A stretch of 64,000 nucleotides of DNA from Bradyrhizobium sp. CCBAU 53351 (GTDB lineage Bacteria; Pseudomonadota; Alphaproteobacteria; Rhizobiales; Xanthobacteraceae): contig NZ_CP030059.1 in the NCBI RefSeq assembly GCF_015291745.1, forward strand, positions 6,909,501 to 6,973,500. Reading direction: 5' to 3'. A program made the translations under genes and the position numbers. Below the pieces are notes generated by a model. That model was not told the DNA's origin. It made no database searches and was given only the letters and a program-made list of their open reading frames with translations. Below, in pieces: positions 35,418-44,115 of the stretch. Numbering within the stretch: position 1 is the stretch's first letter; each line of letters opens with the position of its first letter.

Positions 35418-36224
35418 TCAGTCCTTCGACGAGGATTGCGCGAGGAACGCCGCCACCGCGTCGCGATGCTCCGTGCTGGTGTAGCAAATGGCCTGCGCCT
35501 GGCTGCCGAGATTGAAGATGTCGTGCGCGGAATGCTCGAAGGTCTCGTTCAGGATCTTCTTGCTCAGCGCCAGAGCCGTCGGAGACCCCTGAGCCAGCTC
35601 GGCCGCCCAGGCCTGCGCGGCCGGCAGCAGCTCGGCCGAAGCCACCTTGCGATCGACGATGCCGAGCGCGAGCGCCTCGTCGGCCTCGACGACGCGGCCG
35701 GTGAAGATCAGTTCCTTGGCCTTCGCGAGCCCGACCCGTCGCGGCAGGAAATACAGACCGCCGCCGTCGGGGATCAAACCGCGCTTGATGTAGGACCAGG
35801 TGAATTTCGATCGTTCCGTTGCCATGACGAAGTCGCAGGCCAGCGCGGTGTCCGCACCGAGCCCCGCGGCGGCGCCGTTGACGGCGGCAATCGTCGGCTT
35901 CGGAAGGCCCAGCAGCAACGACTGCACGTGATGCACGCCCTGCTGACGGCTCCATCCGTTGAACGCGACCTCGCCCTGCGGCGCTTCGAGCCGGCGCTTC
36001 ATGCCGCTGATGTCGCCGCCGGCACAGAAGGCCTGGCCGCGCCCGGTCAGCACCAGGGCCTTGATCGCCTTGTCGCGGGCGACGGTTTCGAGCGCGCCGG
36101 TGAATTCGGCGCGCATCTCGTCGCTCATGGCGTTGCGGCGTTCCGGCCGGTTGAAGGCGAGCGTCGCGACACCGGCCTCGACGGAAAATTCGATGAGCTG
36201 ATACGGCATGAGCTGATAGGACAT
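35418..36224 (-). CDS. Enoyl-CoA hydratase/isomerase family protein
   Basis: A 268-residue crotonase. The oxyanion-hole segments are FCAGGDISGMKRR and AAVNGAAAGLGADTALACDF, and the acid-rich segment following carries LIPDGGGLYFLPRRVG. ATG 36224 has CGGAG upstream. Promoter-proximal gene of a three-gene operon (hydratase, acyl-CoA synthetase, binding protein), divergent from an IclR regulator. It should hydrate or isomerise the CoA thioester made by the synthetase. Confidence 0.88.
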   Translation of the reverse strand: MSYQLMPYQLIEFSVEAGVATLAFNRPERRNAMSDEMRAEFTGALETVARDKAIKALVLTGRGQAFCAGGDISGMKRRLEAPQGEVAFNGWSRQQGVHHVQSLLLGLPKPTIAAVNGAAAGLGADTALACDFVMATERSKFTWSYIKRGLIPDGGGLYFLPRRVGLAKAKELIFTGRVVEADEALALGIVDRKVASAELLPAAQAWAAELAQGSPTALALSKKILNETFEHSAHDIFNLGSQAQAICYTSTEHRDAVAAFLAQSSSKD

Positions 36225-36381
36225 GGCAGGCTCCGTGGTTGGAGTCGGATCGATCACCGCGACCCAGCGCGGATGTCGAATGGCTGTTCGGGCCGTGCCG
36301 TTTCCTCGTCGAGCCAGTTGCGGCCGGGCATTCTTCTCCCGGTGGTGATAGCGGCTTGCACCTGCCGCAACATCCCCCTAA

Positions 36382-36396
36382 TTCCACTAAGTGGAA
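36382..36396. promoter_or_regulatory. Candidate IclR operator TTCCACT-A-AGTGGAA
   Basis: A perfect 15-bp palindrome lies 20 bp upstream of the IclR start and 158 bp upstream of the hydratase start. It shares TCCAC-N3-GTGGAAA with the palindrome beside the other IclR gene (14512). IclR-family operators are typically 15-bp palindromes with TGGAA/TTCCA halves. Confidence 0.6.
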
Positions 36397-36415
36397 ATGC
36401 CGATGGAGGCTGGAT

Positions 36416-37189
36416 GTGGCGCAGGCGCCCAGATATGCGGGCGGGGTTGACGGCAACCGGTCGCTCGAACGGGGCATCGAGATCCTCAGGGCGTTCCGGC
36501 CCGGTGTCGACACGCTCGGCAATGGCGAGATCGCGGAGCGAACAGGTCTGCCACGATCGACGGTCAGCCGGCTGATGCGAACGCTGGTCAATTCCGGGAT
36601 GCTCGACGAAGTCCGCAGCGAGAGGACCTACCGGCTTGCCGCATCCGTCATCAGCATCGGTCACGCGATGCGGACGGGATCGCCCGTGCTCAACGCGATC
36701 GGACCGATGATGCGGGCCGAATCGGCCAAGCGCCGGCTGAACGTCGGACTTGCGACCGCGGATCGAACCATGATGGTTTACCTGGAGTCGATCCGCTACA
36801 GCCCGCGCGCGGCGCTGCGCAACGTGGTCGCCGGCCAGCAGGTCCCGATGGAACTGACGTCGCTGGGCCGCGCCTACCTCGCCGGCCTTGCCGAGACGGA
36901 GCGCGAGCGATTGCTGAAGCAGTTCAAGCGGCGCAGCGCAGCCGCCACCAAGGCGCTGCTGGCAGAGGTCAGGAGATCGATCAGCGCCGTCGAGCGCGAC
37001 GGATATTGCGCCGTATCATGGCAGCCCGCCGTTGTCGCCGTCGCAACGCCGATCGTGCTGGACGGGCTCCCGGTCTACGCCCTCAATATGAGCCTGCAGA
37101 ATGTCGACCGGTCCGATGCGCTGGCGAGCGAGATGGGCACGTACCTCAAGGCGTTTGCGGCGAAGTGCAAGGAGGTGCTGGCGGGCTGA
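36416..37189 (+). CDS. IclR family transcriptional regulator
   Basis: A 257-residue IclR protein. The winged helix (RSLERGIEILRAFRPG, GLPRSTVSRLMRTLVNSGML) is followed by the effector domain (about 85-250). GTG 36416 is chosen for the GGAGG 6 nt before it; a longer frame from 36239 has no ribosome site and runs through the intergenic operator. It diverges from the hydratase-synthetase-binding protein operon, which it probably controls. Confidence 0.87.
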   Translation: MAQAPRYAGGVDGNRSLERGIEILRAFRPGVDTLGNGEIAERTGLPRSTVSRLMRTLVNSGMLDEVRSERTYRLAASVISIGHAMRTGSPVLNAIGPMMRAESAKRRLNVGLATADRTMMVYLESIRYSPRAALRNVVAGQQVPMELTSLGRAYLAGLAETERERLLKQFKRRSAAATKALLAEVRRSISAVERDGYCAVSWQPAVVAVATPIVLDGLPVYALNMSLQNVDRSDALASEMGTYLKAFAAKCKEVLAG

Positions 37190-37203
37190 AGCGACCAGCG
37201 CCC

Positions 37204-38097
37204 TTACAATTTTCCATAGACCCGCGCCGCGACCGCCTTCAGGCGCTCGACCGATCCGGACTCGGGGTGCGGCTTGACCGGTGCGAACAGGATCGATGCC
37301 TGCCTGCCGTTCTTCCAGACGAAGATGTTGACGGCGTTGCCGTTGCCCTTGGTGCAGGAATGTTCGCCGAACGCTTCGCCGCCGAGATCGGGGATCGCGA
37401 CATGCTTGCAAGGGCCTGCGCGCTTCATCATGCCGGCGGCGGTGTCGCGCGAGGTCGCGATCACCGCGACCGTCATGGTGTTGGCCTCGCGATCGAACAT
37501 CATGCAGCTGCCTGCGCCGGTCCGCTGCACCGTCAGCGTGCTCGCGTCGAGAAAACCGTCAGCATCGGCAGCCGCGAGCCACTCGCAAGTGCCGAACCGC
37601 TCGCTGCTCTTGCTCACGTTGGCAATGGCAATGCGCGAGGCCTCGGTGAGCGGCCCGAGCAGCGCATCGTCGGCACGCCGGCCGATCGGATAGACGGTGA
37701 TCTGGAGAATGTAATCGCCGGACAAGACGACGACCGCGGCCTCCTGGGGCTCCGCGCCGGCGGCGCTCGTTCCGCCCTGGCCTTCCTCGCCGATCCCCGC
37801 CACGGCGCTCAGCTTCATGCGCTCGCCAAGCGTCTTGACGAAGGTCGCGTACAACTCCCTGGCGCGGTCCTTGTCGGGATTGCGGAACACGGTGAGCATC
37901 ATCGTGTCGCCGCGCCCGGCCTGATAGATGCAGCCGCGGCCGTCCTGATTTGAGATCAGCGACCATTTGAACGCCGGCATCGCGCGGGCGAGCTCCTGGC
38001 TGCTGATGAACGGGCAGGTTTCGGCCGCGCGCGCAGGGGCAGCCGCGATGGCAAGGAAAAGAACGAGACAGGAGAGCAGGCGATCGATGGTGTGCAT
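37204..38097 (-). CDS. Exported two-module protein, unknown
   Basis: A 297-residue periplasmic protein with a signal peptide (RLLSCLVLFLAIAAAPARA). The mature part looks like two related halves of about 130 residues, each with a Cys pair and a C-x-[YM] core (RGCIYQAG / GSCMMFDR) and a DTMMLTVFRNP / NTMTVAVIATS strand, suggesting internal duplication. Four to six cysteines probably form disulfides. No enzyme motif recognised. Convergent with the IclR gene. Confidence 0.65.
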   Translation of the reverse strand: MHTIDRLLSCLVLFLAIAAAPARAAETCPFISSQELARAMPAFKWSLISNQDGRGCIYQAGRGDTMMLTVFRNPDKDRARELYATFVKTLGERMKLSAVAGIGEEGQGGTSAAGAEPQEAAVVVLSGDYILQITVYPIGRRADDALLGPLTEASRIAIANVSKSSERFGTCEWLAAADADGFLDASTLTVQRTGAGSCMMFDREANTMTVAVIATSRDTAAGMMKRAGPCKHVAIPDLGGEAFGEHSCTKGNGNAVNIFVWKNGRQASILFAPVKPHPESGSVERLKAVAARVYGKL

Positions 38098-38146
38098 CAG
38101 ATGAACGTACTATCGAAATGCCGTGCCGGAAACGTTCGACTGTCCG

Positions 38147-38503
38147 TCACTGCCCGTTGAATTCAGCCCAGCAATCGGCCGTTTCATAGACCCGAACCGC
38201 CGACAGCTGTGAGAGGCTCGGCTTCAACCGGTCCCAGATCCAGATCGCGATATTCTCGGCGGTCGGGTTCTCGAGGCCTTTGACGTCGTTCAGGCAGTGG
38301 TGGTCCAGCGCGCCCATGATGTCGGCGAAGGATTTTTCGATATCGAAGAAGTCGGCAACGAAGCCGGTGTGCGGGTCGACCGGTCCGTCCAGCTGAACCT
38401 CGACCCGGTAGGAATGACCATGCAGCCGGCGGCATCGATGGGTCTCGGGCACGTTCGGCAGCCGATGCGCCGCCTCGAACTTGAACGCCTGCGATATCTT
38501 CAT
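38147..38503 (-). CDS. queD: 6-carboxytetrahydropterin synthase
   Basis: A 118-residue QueD/PTPS family enzyme that converts dihydroneopterin triphosphate to 6-carboxy-5,6,7,8-tetrahydropterin in queuosine synthesis. Zinc ligands are His13 (EAAHRLP), His28 and His30 (RLHGHSY); Cys24 in THRCRRLHGH is the catalytic cysteine and LDHHCLND carries the conserved histidine. Length is normal. ATG 38503 has GAGGAG upstream; a start 12 bp earlier is possible. Monocistronic, next to a tRNA gene. No other queuosine genes are in the window. Confidence 0.88.
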   Translation of the reverse strand: MKISQAFKFEAAHRLPNVPETHRCRRLHGHSYRVEVQLDGPVDPHTGFVADFFDIEKSFADIMGALDHHCLNDVKGLENPTAENIAIWIWDRLKPSLSQLSAVRVYETADCWAEFNGQ

Positions 38504-38587
38504 TCCGCTCCTCACACGGCGAAGCCATCCGGTCTCGGGCCCGTCTGGCGACCAGATGCTGCTTTGTCCTGACCTTTCGGCGAAGAA

Positions 38588-38664
38588 TGGCGCGCCCGGA
38601 ACGATTCGAACGTCCGACCCTCAGATTCGTAGTCTGATGCTCTATCCAGCTGAGCTACGGGCGC
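38588..38664 (-). tRNA. tRNA-Arg (anticodon ACG)
   Basis: The minus strand folds as a standard cloverleaf: acceptor GCGCCCG/CGGGCGC, D-arm GCTC...GAGC, anticodon stem TCAGA/TCTGA with loop CTACGAA (anticodon ACG), T-arm GGACG-TTCGAAT-CGTTC, and encoded 3' CCA. Total 77 nt. Confidence 0.95.
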
Positions 38665-38816
38665 GTGTTTCGCAAACAGCGCGGGCAGGACCCGCGACGC
38701 AGCCCCCGGCAGGGCCGGAGGGGGTGCGAAAGAGCGCTCTGACTAACCGCTCTTGTCCCGATTGGCAAGGTCCGGGATGGGGAGATTTTCGCGGTTTTTC
38801 ACTCATCTCTCCCCTC

Positions 38817-38912
38817 CGTCATTCCGTGGCGACGCGAAGCGGCGAGAATCCATAACCACCAGCCGGGGTTATGGATTCCGGGCCCGGCCCTTCGGGCCAT
38901 CCCGGAATGACG
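38817..38912. repeat. Palindromic intergenic element, CATTCCG type
   Basis: A 96-bp element with perfect 10-bp terminal inverted repeats (CGTCATTCCG...CGGAATGACG) and an internal stem AATCCATAACC/GGTTATGGATT. It belongs to the same type as 60776-60868. It fills much of the 287-bp gap between the tRNA and the sensor kinase. Confidence 0.75.
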
Positions 38913-38951
38913 GAAGGAATGAAATTGCCGCCCGCTCGGCCGCTGGCCGAC

Positions 38952-40451
38952 TTACGCCCTCTGCCGCTCGCTGCGGATGGAGAGCAGCTCCACGGGGCGG
39001 TCCGGGATCACGATGCGGAAGGTGGCACCGATGGTGCCTTCGACCAGATGGATATCGCCGCCATGGGCGCGAACCAGCTCGGCGGCGATGGCCAGGCCGA
39101 GACCGCTGCCGCCGGGACGCCCGGAGGTCTGGAACGCCTCGAACAGATGCTCCCGCGTCTTCTGGGGCACGCCGGGACCGGTGTCGGAGACCTCGACGAT
39201 CGCGACGGCGCCTTCGCGTTTTCCGGTGATCCGGATCTGCTGCGGGCCACTGTCGCCGGAGGCGTGGCTCTCCAGCGCCTGGGCGGCGTTGCGGACGAGG
39301 TTGAGCAGCACCCGGAACAGCTGATCGGGATCGGCATCGATCGCCAGCCCGCGCTCGATGGCGGCGACCCAGGCGATCGAGGCATCGGAGGCGAGGCCCG
39401 CGGTCTCGCGCACTTCCAGCACGACAGGCTCGATCAGGATCATGCGGCGGTCGGGCGCGGCCTCCTGGGCGCGTCCGTAAGACAGCGTCGACTGGCAGAA
39501 GGCGATGGCCCGTTCGAGCGAGCGCACCAGTTTCGGCGCGAAGCGTTGCACCCGCGGATCCGGCACGCTGGCGAGCTGGTCCGACAGCAACTGGGCCGAA
39601 GCCAGCAGGTTGCGCAGATCGTGATTGATCTTGGACACGGCGAGGCCGAGGGCGGCGAGCCGGCTCTTCTGATGCAGCATCGACATCAGATCGCGCTGCA
39701 TGTCCGACAATTCGCGCTCGGCGACCCCGATCTCGTCGCTGCGCTGGCTCGGCACGATGATTCCCGCCGAGCTTTCCGGATTCTCGTGGAAGCCGACCAA
39801 GCTCGCGGTCAGCCGCCGCATCGGGCGCACGAAGAGATAATGAAGCGCGAGATAGACGAGGCCGGCGGTCAGCACCGCAATAATCAGCGCCACCACCACG
39901 ACGTTGCGGGAGAAGCGGTACATCTGCTGCCGCAGCGGCAATTCGTCGGTGACGATCTCGATGAACTGGGCATTGCCGACGCCGGGCCCGACGATGCGAA
40001 TGGCCTGGTTGCCGGTCTCCAGCATCATCCGGAACGAGCCGGTGATCGCCTCCCACGCCGTCATGTCGCGCAAATCGATGTCATGCTCGATGGCGGCCGG
40101 AATGTTGTCGCTCGCGAGCAGCCGGCGCTGCTGGCCCATCTTGATGGCGACGGCGCGGGCATTGATGCTTTTCAGGATCTGGCGCGACAGCGAATCGGGA
40201 ACCATGCCGAGCGGCGCCGCATCCAGCACCAGCGCCGCCGTATTCGCCGCCGCGACGCGATCGTTGAGCCGGTTGACCCAGAAGTTGGCGATGGCTGGGA
40301 CATACAGCAGGCTGGCCGCGATCATCACCAGGGGAACCGTCAGCAGCAACAGCTTGCCCGACAGCCCGAGCCCGCGCGTGCCGCGGGGACTCGCCGCCGG
40401 CTGGTCCGGCTGGTCCTGATCCTGGACCGGCTGGAGGTCTGTCGCTGCCAC
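38952..40451 (-). CDS. Membrane sensor histidine kinase
   Basis: A 499-residue sensor kinase. TM1 (about 33-57) and TM2 (about 183-208) enclose a periplasmic domain of about 125 residues; a HAMP-like region follows (about 208-262). The phospho-accepting histidine is His277 in AVSKINHDLRNLLASAQLL; the ATPase has N-box LLNLVRNAAQAL, G1 VSDTGPGVP and G2 GGSGLGLAI. No response regulator is adjacent, so it is an orphan kinase. The ligand of the periplasmic domain is not apparent. Confidence 0.9.
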   Translation of the reverse strand: MAATDLQPVQDQDQPDQPAASPRGTRGLGLSGKLLLLTVPLVMIAASLLYVPAIANFWVNRLNDRVAAANTAALVLDAAPLGMVPDSLSRQILKSINARAVAIKMGQQRRLLASDNIPAAIEHDIDLRDMTAWEAITGSFRMMLETGNQAIRIVGPGVGNAQFIEIVTDELPLRQQMYRFSRNVVVVALIIAVLTAGLVYLALHYLFVRPMRRLTASLVGFHENPESSAGIIVPSQRSDEIGVAERELSDMQRDLMSMLHQKSRLAALGLAVSKINHDLRNLLASAQLLSDQLASVPDPRVQRFAPKLVRSLERAIAFCQSTLSYGRAQEAAPDRRMILIEPVVLEVRETAGLASDASIAWVAAIERGLAIDADPDQLFRVLLNLVRNAAQALESHASGDSGPQQIRITGKREGAVAIVEVSDTGPGVPQKTREHLFEAFQTSGRPGGSGLGLAIAAELVRAHGGDIHLVEGTIGATFRIVIPDRPVELLSIRSERQRA

Positions 40452-40834
40452 GGAATTCGCCCTCGCTGCCTAGACCGGGTTAAGAATGGGGCCGGGTGAA
40501 GGATTAGCGGGTATGAGAATGCGGCCCGCCCCTGGCCCCGGTCAAATTACGGATCGCTAATCTGCCAAGGTGGGATGTAGGCGCTGATATCGCTACCCGC
40601 CACCTCAAGCGTTAAAAACCCCGCACAAACAGCGATATTCACGAAAATCGCGCGCTTGTGCGGCGTTGACGAAAACAAGGCGCTCGCTTATAAGCCGCGC
40701 AAATTGTCCGCGATGACCCGGTGTGACGCCGGGAGCGGCTCTCTTGGGGCCGAAAAGGGTCCGTTGTGGGCCGCATCTTCCGGACTTTACCATCAATTCT
40801 ACAGGCAAATTGCCCGGTCAGCGGAGAAAAACCC
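40452..40834. other. Intergenic region with the rpmH promoter
   Basis: A 383-bp gap between the divergent sensor kinase and rpmH genes. Apart from the rpmH promoter at 40666-40694, with a leader of about 135 nt, I see no gene, repeat or RNA I can support. Confidence 0.5.
40666..40694 (+). promoter_or_regulatory. Sigma70 promoter of the rpmH operon
   Basis: TTGACG (40666-40671), a 17-bp spacer and TATAAG (40689-40694) form a near-consensus housekeeping promoter, as expected for a ribosomal protein operon. The transcript would start near 40701. Confidence 0.8.
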
Positions 40835-40969
40835 GTGAAGCGGACTTATCAACCCAGCAAACTGGTGCGCAAGCGCCGTCACGGCTTCCGTGCCCGTCTC
40901 GCCACTGCCGGCGGCCGCAAGGTTCTCGCCGCCCGCCGCGCCCGCGGTCGCAAGCGTCTGAGCGCCTGA
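40835..40969 (+). CDS. rpmH: 50S ribosomal protein L34
   Basis: A 44-residue, very basic protein matching L34 throughout ([18 protein letters not shown], ending [10 protein letters not shown]). It starts at GTG 40835 after GGAG. First gene of the rpmH-rnpA-yidC unit; the order is conserved in bacteria. It has a strong promoter 140 bp upstream. Confidence 0.97.
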   Translation: MKRTYQPSKLVRKRRHGFRARLATAGGRKVLAARRARGRKRLSA

Positions 40970-40996
40970 GCCAGACCCCCTTTTTGGGATTTCATC

Positions 40997-41398
40997 ATGG
41001 ATCGGCTGAGGCAGCGGGCGGATTTCCTCGCCGTTGCCAATGGCGCGCGGGTGAACAGCCGCGCGTTCGTCCTGCAAAGCCGTCCCCGCGATGACGGCGG
41101 CCCGATCCGGATCGGCTTCACCGTTACCAAAAAGAACGGCAACGCCCCCGAGCGCAATCGCATCCGGCGCCGGCTTCGCGAACTCGTGAAGCGCCTCGAT
41201 CCGGTGTCGATGCAGCCCCATCATGATTATGTGCTGGTCGGACGAAGGGACGCGCTCTCGCGCGACTTCACGACCATGCTCGACGATCTGCGCATAGCGT
41301 TCACGAAGCCCGCGCGGCATACGCACAAGGGACGCGGCCCGAAAACCGACGGCTCAAGACCCGGCCCCACTCCCGCGACCAGCCGCAAACCGGATTGA
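40997..41398 (+). CDS. rnpA: Ribonuclease P protein component
   Basis: A 133-residue basic protein that binds M1 RNA to mature tRNA 5' ends. Family signatures: RADFLAVANGARVNSRAF at the start, RIGFTVTKKNGNAPERNRI with the RNR motif (RNRIRRRLRE), and YVLVGRRDAL. The last 30 residues are a disordered basic extension. It lies 27 bp after rpmH and 10 bp before yidC. Confidence 0.95.
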   Translation: MDRLRQRADFLAVANGARVNSRAFVLQSRPRDDGGPIRIGFTVTKKNGNAPERNRIRRRLRELVKRLDPVSMQPHHDYVLVGRRDALSRDFTTMLDDLRIAFTKPARHTHKGRGPKTDGSRPGPTPATSRKPD

Positions 41399-41408
41399 TG
41401 ACGAGAGA

Positions 41409-43271
41409 ATGATGACCGACAACCGCAATACCATCCTCGCCGTCATTCTGTCGGGCCTGGTGCTGATCGCCTGGCAGTATTTCTACAACGTGCCGGCGAT
41501 GGAGAAGCAGCGCGCCCAGCAGCAGGCCCAGGCCGAGCTTCAGAAGGGCACCCCGCAGCCGACCGCGTCGGCGACGCCCGGCGCCTCGGCGACGCCCGGC
41601 GCCGCGCCGCAGCCCGGCGCAGCTCAACCGGCGACACCGGCCGCGAACCAGGCCCAGCCGGTCGTTGCGCGCGATGCCGCGATTGCAGCCAGCCCGCGCG
41701 TCAAGATCGACACGCCGCGGATCGCCGGCAGCATCTCATTGAAGGGCGGCCGCATCGACGACATCGCGCTGGTGCAGTTCCGCGAGACGGTCGACCCGAA
41801 ATCGCCGCCGATCATTCTCTATTCGCCTTCGGGCACCGCGGAACCCTATTACGCCGAGTTCGGCTGGGTGCCGGCGACGGGCGTGACGGCGAAGCTGCCC
41901 GACGCGCAGACCGTCTGGCAGCAGGACGGCAGCGGCAGCCTGACGCCGACGACGCCGGTGGTGCTGAAGTGGGACAATGGCGAGGGCCTCACCTTCCGCC
42001 GCACCATTGCGGTCGACGACCATTATCTTTTCACGGTCAAGGACGAGGTGAGCAATGTCGGCAACGCGCCGGTCACCCTCTATCCGTTCGCGCTGATCTC
42101 GCGCCACGGTGCGCCGCAAGTCTCCGGCTATTACATCCTGCATGAAGGCCTGATCGGCTATCTCGATGGCCTGCAGGAATATGCCTACAAGAAGATCGAC
42201 GAAGCCAAGTCGGTGAACTTCAAGGCCACCAATGGCTGGCTCGGCATGACCGACAAGTACTGGGCCTCGGCGCTGCTGCCCGACACCAGCGCGCAGCTTC
42301 AGGCGCGCTTCTCGTCGAACCCATCAGGCAACGTCCACACCTACCAGACCGATTACCTGCTCGACCCCGTCACCGTCGCGATCGGCGGCACCGCGACCGC
42401 GAATGCGCGGCTGTTCGCGGGTGCCAAGGAAGCCGGCGTCGTCGGCCTCAATTTCCCGCTGGCCGGCCACGGCGGCTACAACAAGGAGCTGGGGCTGAAC
42501 CATTTCGATCTCCTGATCGACTGGGGCTGGTTCTACTTCATCACCAAGCCGATGTTCATCGGCCTCGACTTCTTCTTCCGCTTCTTCGGCAATTTCGGCA
42601 TCTCGATCCTGCTCGTGACCGTGATCGTGAAGCTGTTGTTCTTCCCGCTGGCGAACAAGTCCTACGCCTCGATGGCGAAGATGAAGTCGGTCCAGCCGCA
42701 GCTGCAGGCGCTGAAGGAACGCTTCCCCGACGACAAGGTGAAGCAGCAGCAGGAGATGATGGAGATCTACCGCAAGGAGAAGATCAATCCGGTCGCCGGC
42801 TGTCTACCCGTCGTGATCCAGATCCCGGTGTTCTTCTCGCTCTACAAGGTGCTGTTCGTCACCATCGAGATGCGGCACGCGCCGTTCTACGGCTGGATCA
42901 AGGACCTTTCGGCGCCGGATCCGACCAACCTCTTCAACCTGTTCGGGCTGATCCCGTTCGATCCGACCACGATTCCGGTGTTCGGCCATTACCTCGCGCT
43001 CGGCATCTGGCCGATCATCATGGGCATCACGATGTGGTTCCAGATGAAGCTGAACCCGACGCCGCCGGATCCGACGCAGCAGATCATCTTCAACTGGATG
43101 CCGCTGATCTTCACCTTCATGCTGGCGGGCTTCCCGGCGGGTCTCGTGATCTACTGGGCCTGGAACAACCTGCTCTCGGTGGTCCAGCAGAGCTACATCA
43201 TGCGCCGCAACGGCGTGAAGGTGGAGCTGTTCGACAATCTCAAGGCGACGTTCGCGAGGAAGGCGACGTAA
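41409..43271 (+). CDS. yidC: Membrane protein insertase YidC
   Basis: A 620-residue inner-membrane insertase of the Gram-negative type: TM1 (TILAVILSGLVLIAWQYFY), a Pro/Ala-rich linker (about 40-90), a large periplasmic domain (about 95-350) and the conserved five-helix core from about 370 (FFFRFFGNFGISILLVTVIV, with the cytoplasmic KMKSVQPQLQALKERF hairpin). It helps insert membrane proteins with or without SecYEG. Two adjacent ATG codons are possible starts. yidD is not between rnpA and yidC here. Confidence 0.97.
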   Translation: MMTDNRNTILAVILSGLVLIAWQYFYNVPAMEKQRAQQQAQAELQKGTPQPTASATPGASATPGAAPQPGAAQPATPAANQAQPVVARDAAIAASPRVKIDTPRIAGSISLKGGRIDDIALVQFRETVDPKSPPIILYSPSGTAEPYYAEFGWVPATGVTAKLPDAQTVWQQDGSGSLTPTTPVVLKWDNGEGLTFRRTIAVDDHYLFTVKDEVSNVGNAPVTLYPFALISRHGAPQVSGYYILHEGLIGYLDGLQEYAYKKIDEAKSVNFKATNGWLGMTDKYWASALLPDTSAQLQARFSSNPSGNVHTYQTDYLLDPVTVAIGGTATANARLFAGAKEAGVVGLNFPLAGHGGYNKELGLNHFDLLIDWGWFYFITKPMFIGLDFFFRFFGNFGISILLVTVIVKLLFFPLANKSYASMAKMKSVQPQLQALKERFPDDKVKQQQEMMEIYRKEKINPVAGCLPVVIQIPVFFSLYKVLFVTIEMRHAPFYGWIKDLSAPDPTNLFNLFGLIPFDPTTIPVFGHYLALGIWPIIMGITMWFQMKLNPTPPDPTQQIIFNWMPLIFTFMLAGFPAGLVIYWAWNNLLSVVQQSYIMRRNGVKVELFDNLKATFARKAT

Positions 43272-43318
43272 GTCTCACGCGAGTGTGCCCCGTCATACGG
43301 GTGCAAATGCCTCCACAT

Positions 43319-43434
43319 CGTCATGCCCGGGCTTGTCCCGGGCATCCACGTTTTGGAAGCTTGTCCAGTAACCAGACGTGGATGGCCGGGACATTTTGGA
43401 AAGCCGCGCTTCGCGCTTTTGCCCGGCCATGACG
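43319..43434. repeat. Palindromic intergenic element, ATGCCCGGG type
   Basis: A 116-bp element starting CGTCATGCCCGGGCTTGTCC and ending GCCCGGCCATGACG. It has two internal hairpins (ATGCCCGGG/CCCGGGCAT and a second in the right half) and fills the yidC-engB gap. Same type as 45595, 50404 and 52154. Confidence 0.75.
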
Positions 43435-43452
43435 AGAGGATAGGTCCTTCTC

Positions 43453-44115
43453 ATGAACGAGAAGAACGACGACAAAGATGCGAAGCTGATCGAGGCCGGG
43501 CGCAAGCTGTTCGCCCGCGACTGGCAGTTCATCTGGGCCTCGCCCTCGATCCAGACGCTGCCGCCGATGGCGGGGCTGGAGGTCGCCTTTGCCGGCCGCT
43601 CCAATGTCGGCAAGTCGAGCCTGATCAACGCGCTCACGGGACGGAACGCGCTGGCGCGCACCTCGCACACGCCGGGCCGCACCCAGGAGTTGATCTTCTT
43701 CGAGGTCCCAGGGAAGACCGACCTGCGTCTCGTCGACATGCCCGGCTATGGCTATGCCAAGGCGCCCAAGAGCCAGGTCGCGTCCTGGACCGAGCTGATT
43801 CACAAATTCCTGCTCGGACGCGCCAGCCTCGCGCGCGTCTACGTGCTGATCGACGCGCGCCACGGCATCAAGGACGTCGATCTCGAAGTGCTGGGGACGC
43901 TCGACCGCTCCGCCGTCAGCTACCAGATCGTGCTGACCAAGGCCGACCAGGTGAAGGCGTCCGAGTTGCAAGCGCGCATCGCCGAGACCGAGGCCGCGCT
44001 GGCCAAACATCCCGCCGCGTTCCCGAACGTGCTCGCGACATCGTCACGCAGCTCGACCGGCATGGAAAGCTTGCGCGCCGCGATGGCGAAGCTCTTGGAA
44101 GAGCGGAGCAAGTAA
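43453..44115 (+). CDS. engB: Ribosome biogenesis GTPase EngB/YsxC
   Basis: A 220-residue TRAFAC GTPase needed for 50S assembly and growth. G1 is GRSNVGKSS (48-56), G2 lies near SHTPGRTQE, G3 is DMPG (95-98) in VDMPGYGYAK, and G4 is TKAD in VLTKADQVK. Length is normal. Following gene (DUF423) overlaps its stop by 1 nt. Confidence 0.93.
   Translation: MNEKNDDKDAKLIEAGRKLFARDWQFIWASPSIQTLPPMAGLEVAFAGRSNVGKSSLINALTGRNALARTSHTPGRTQELIFFEVPGKTDLRLVDMPGYGYAKAPKSQVASWTELIHKFLLGRASLARVYVLIDARHGIKDVDLEVLGTLDRSAVSYQIVLTKADQVKASELQARIAETEAALAKHPAAFPNVLATSSRSSTGMESLRAAMAKLLEERSK

Noticed and set aside
33831..36575. 914-codon open frame on the plus strand opposite the acyl-CoA synthetase and hydratase genes
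   Set aside because: It is an antisense shadow of two clear enzyme genes in high-GC DNA: composition is Arg/Asp/Gly-rich with no domain, and no ribosome site precedes it.
40452..40834. Possible replication origin near rpmH
   Set aside because: rpmH lies near oriC in many bacteria, but dnaA, dnaN and DnaA boxes are not seen here, and alphaproteobacterial origins are usually elsewhere.
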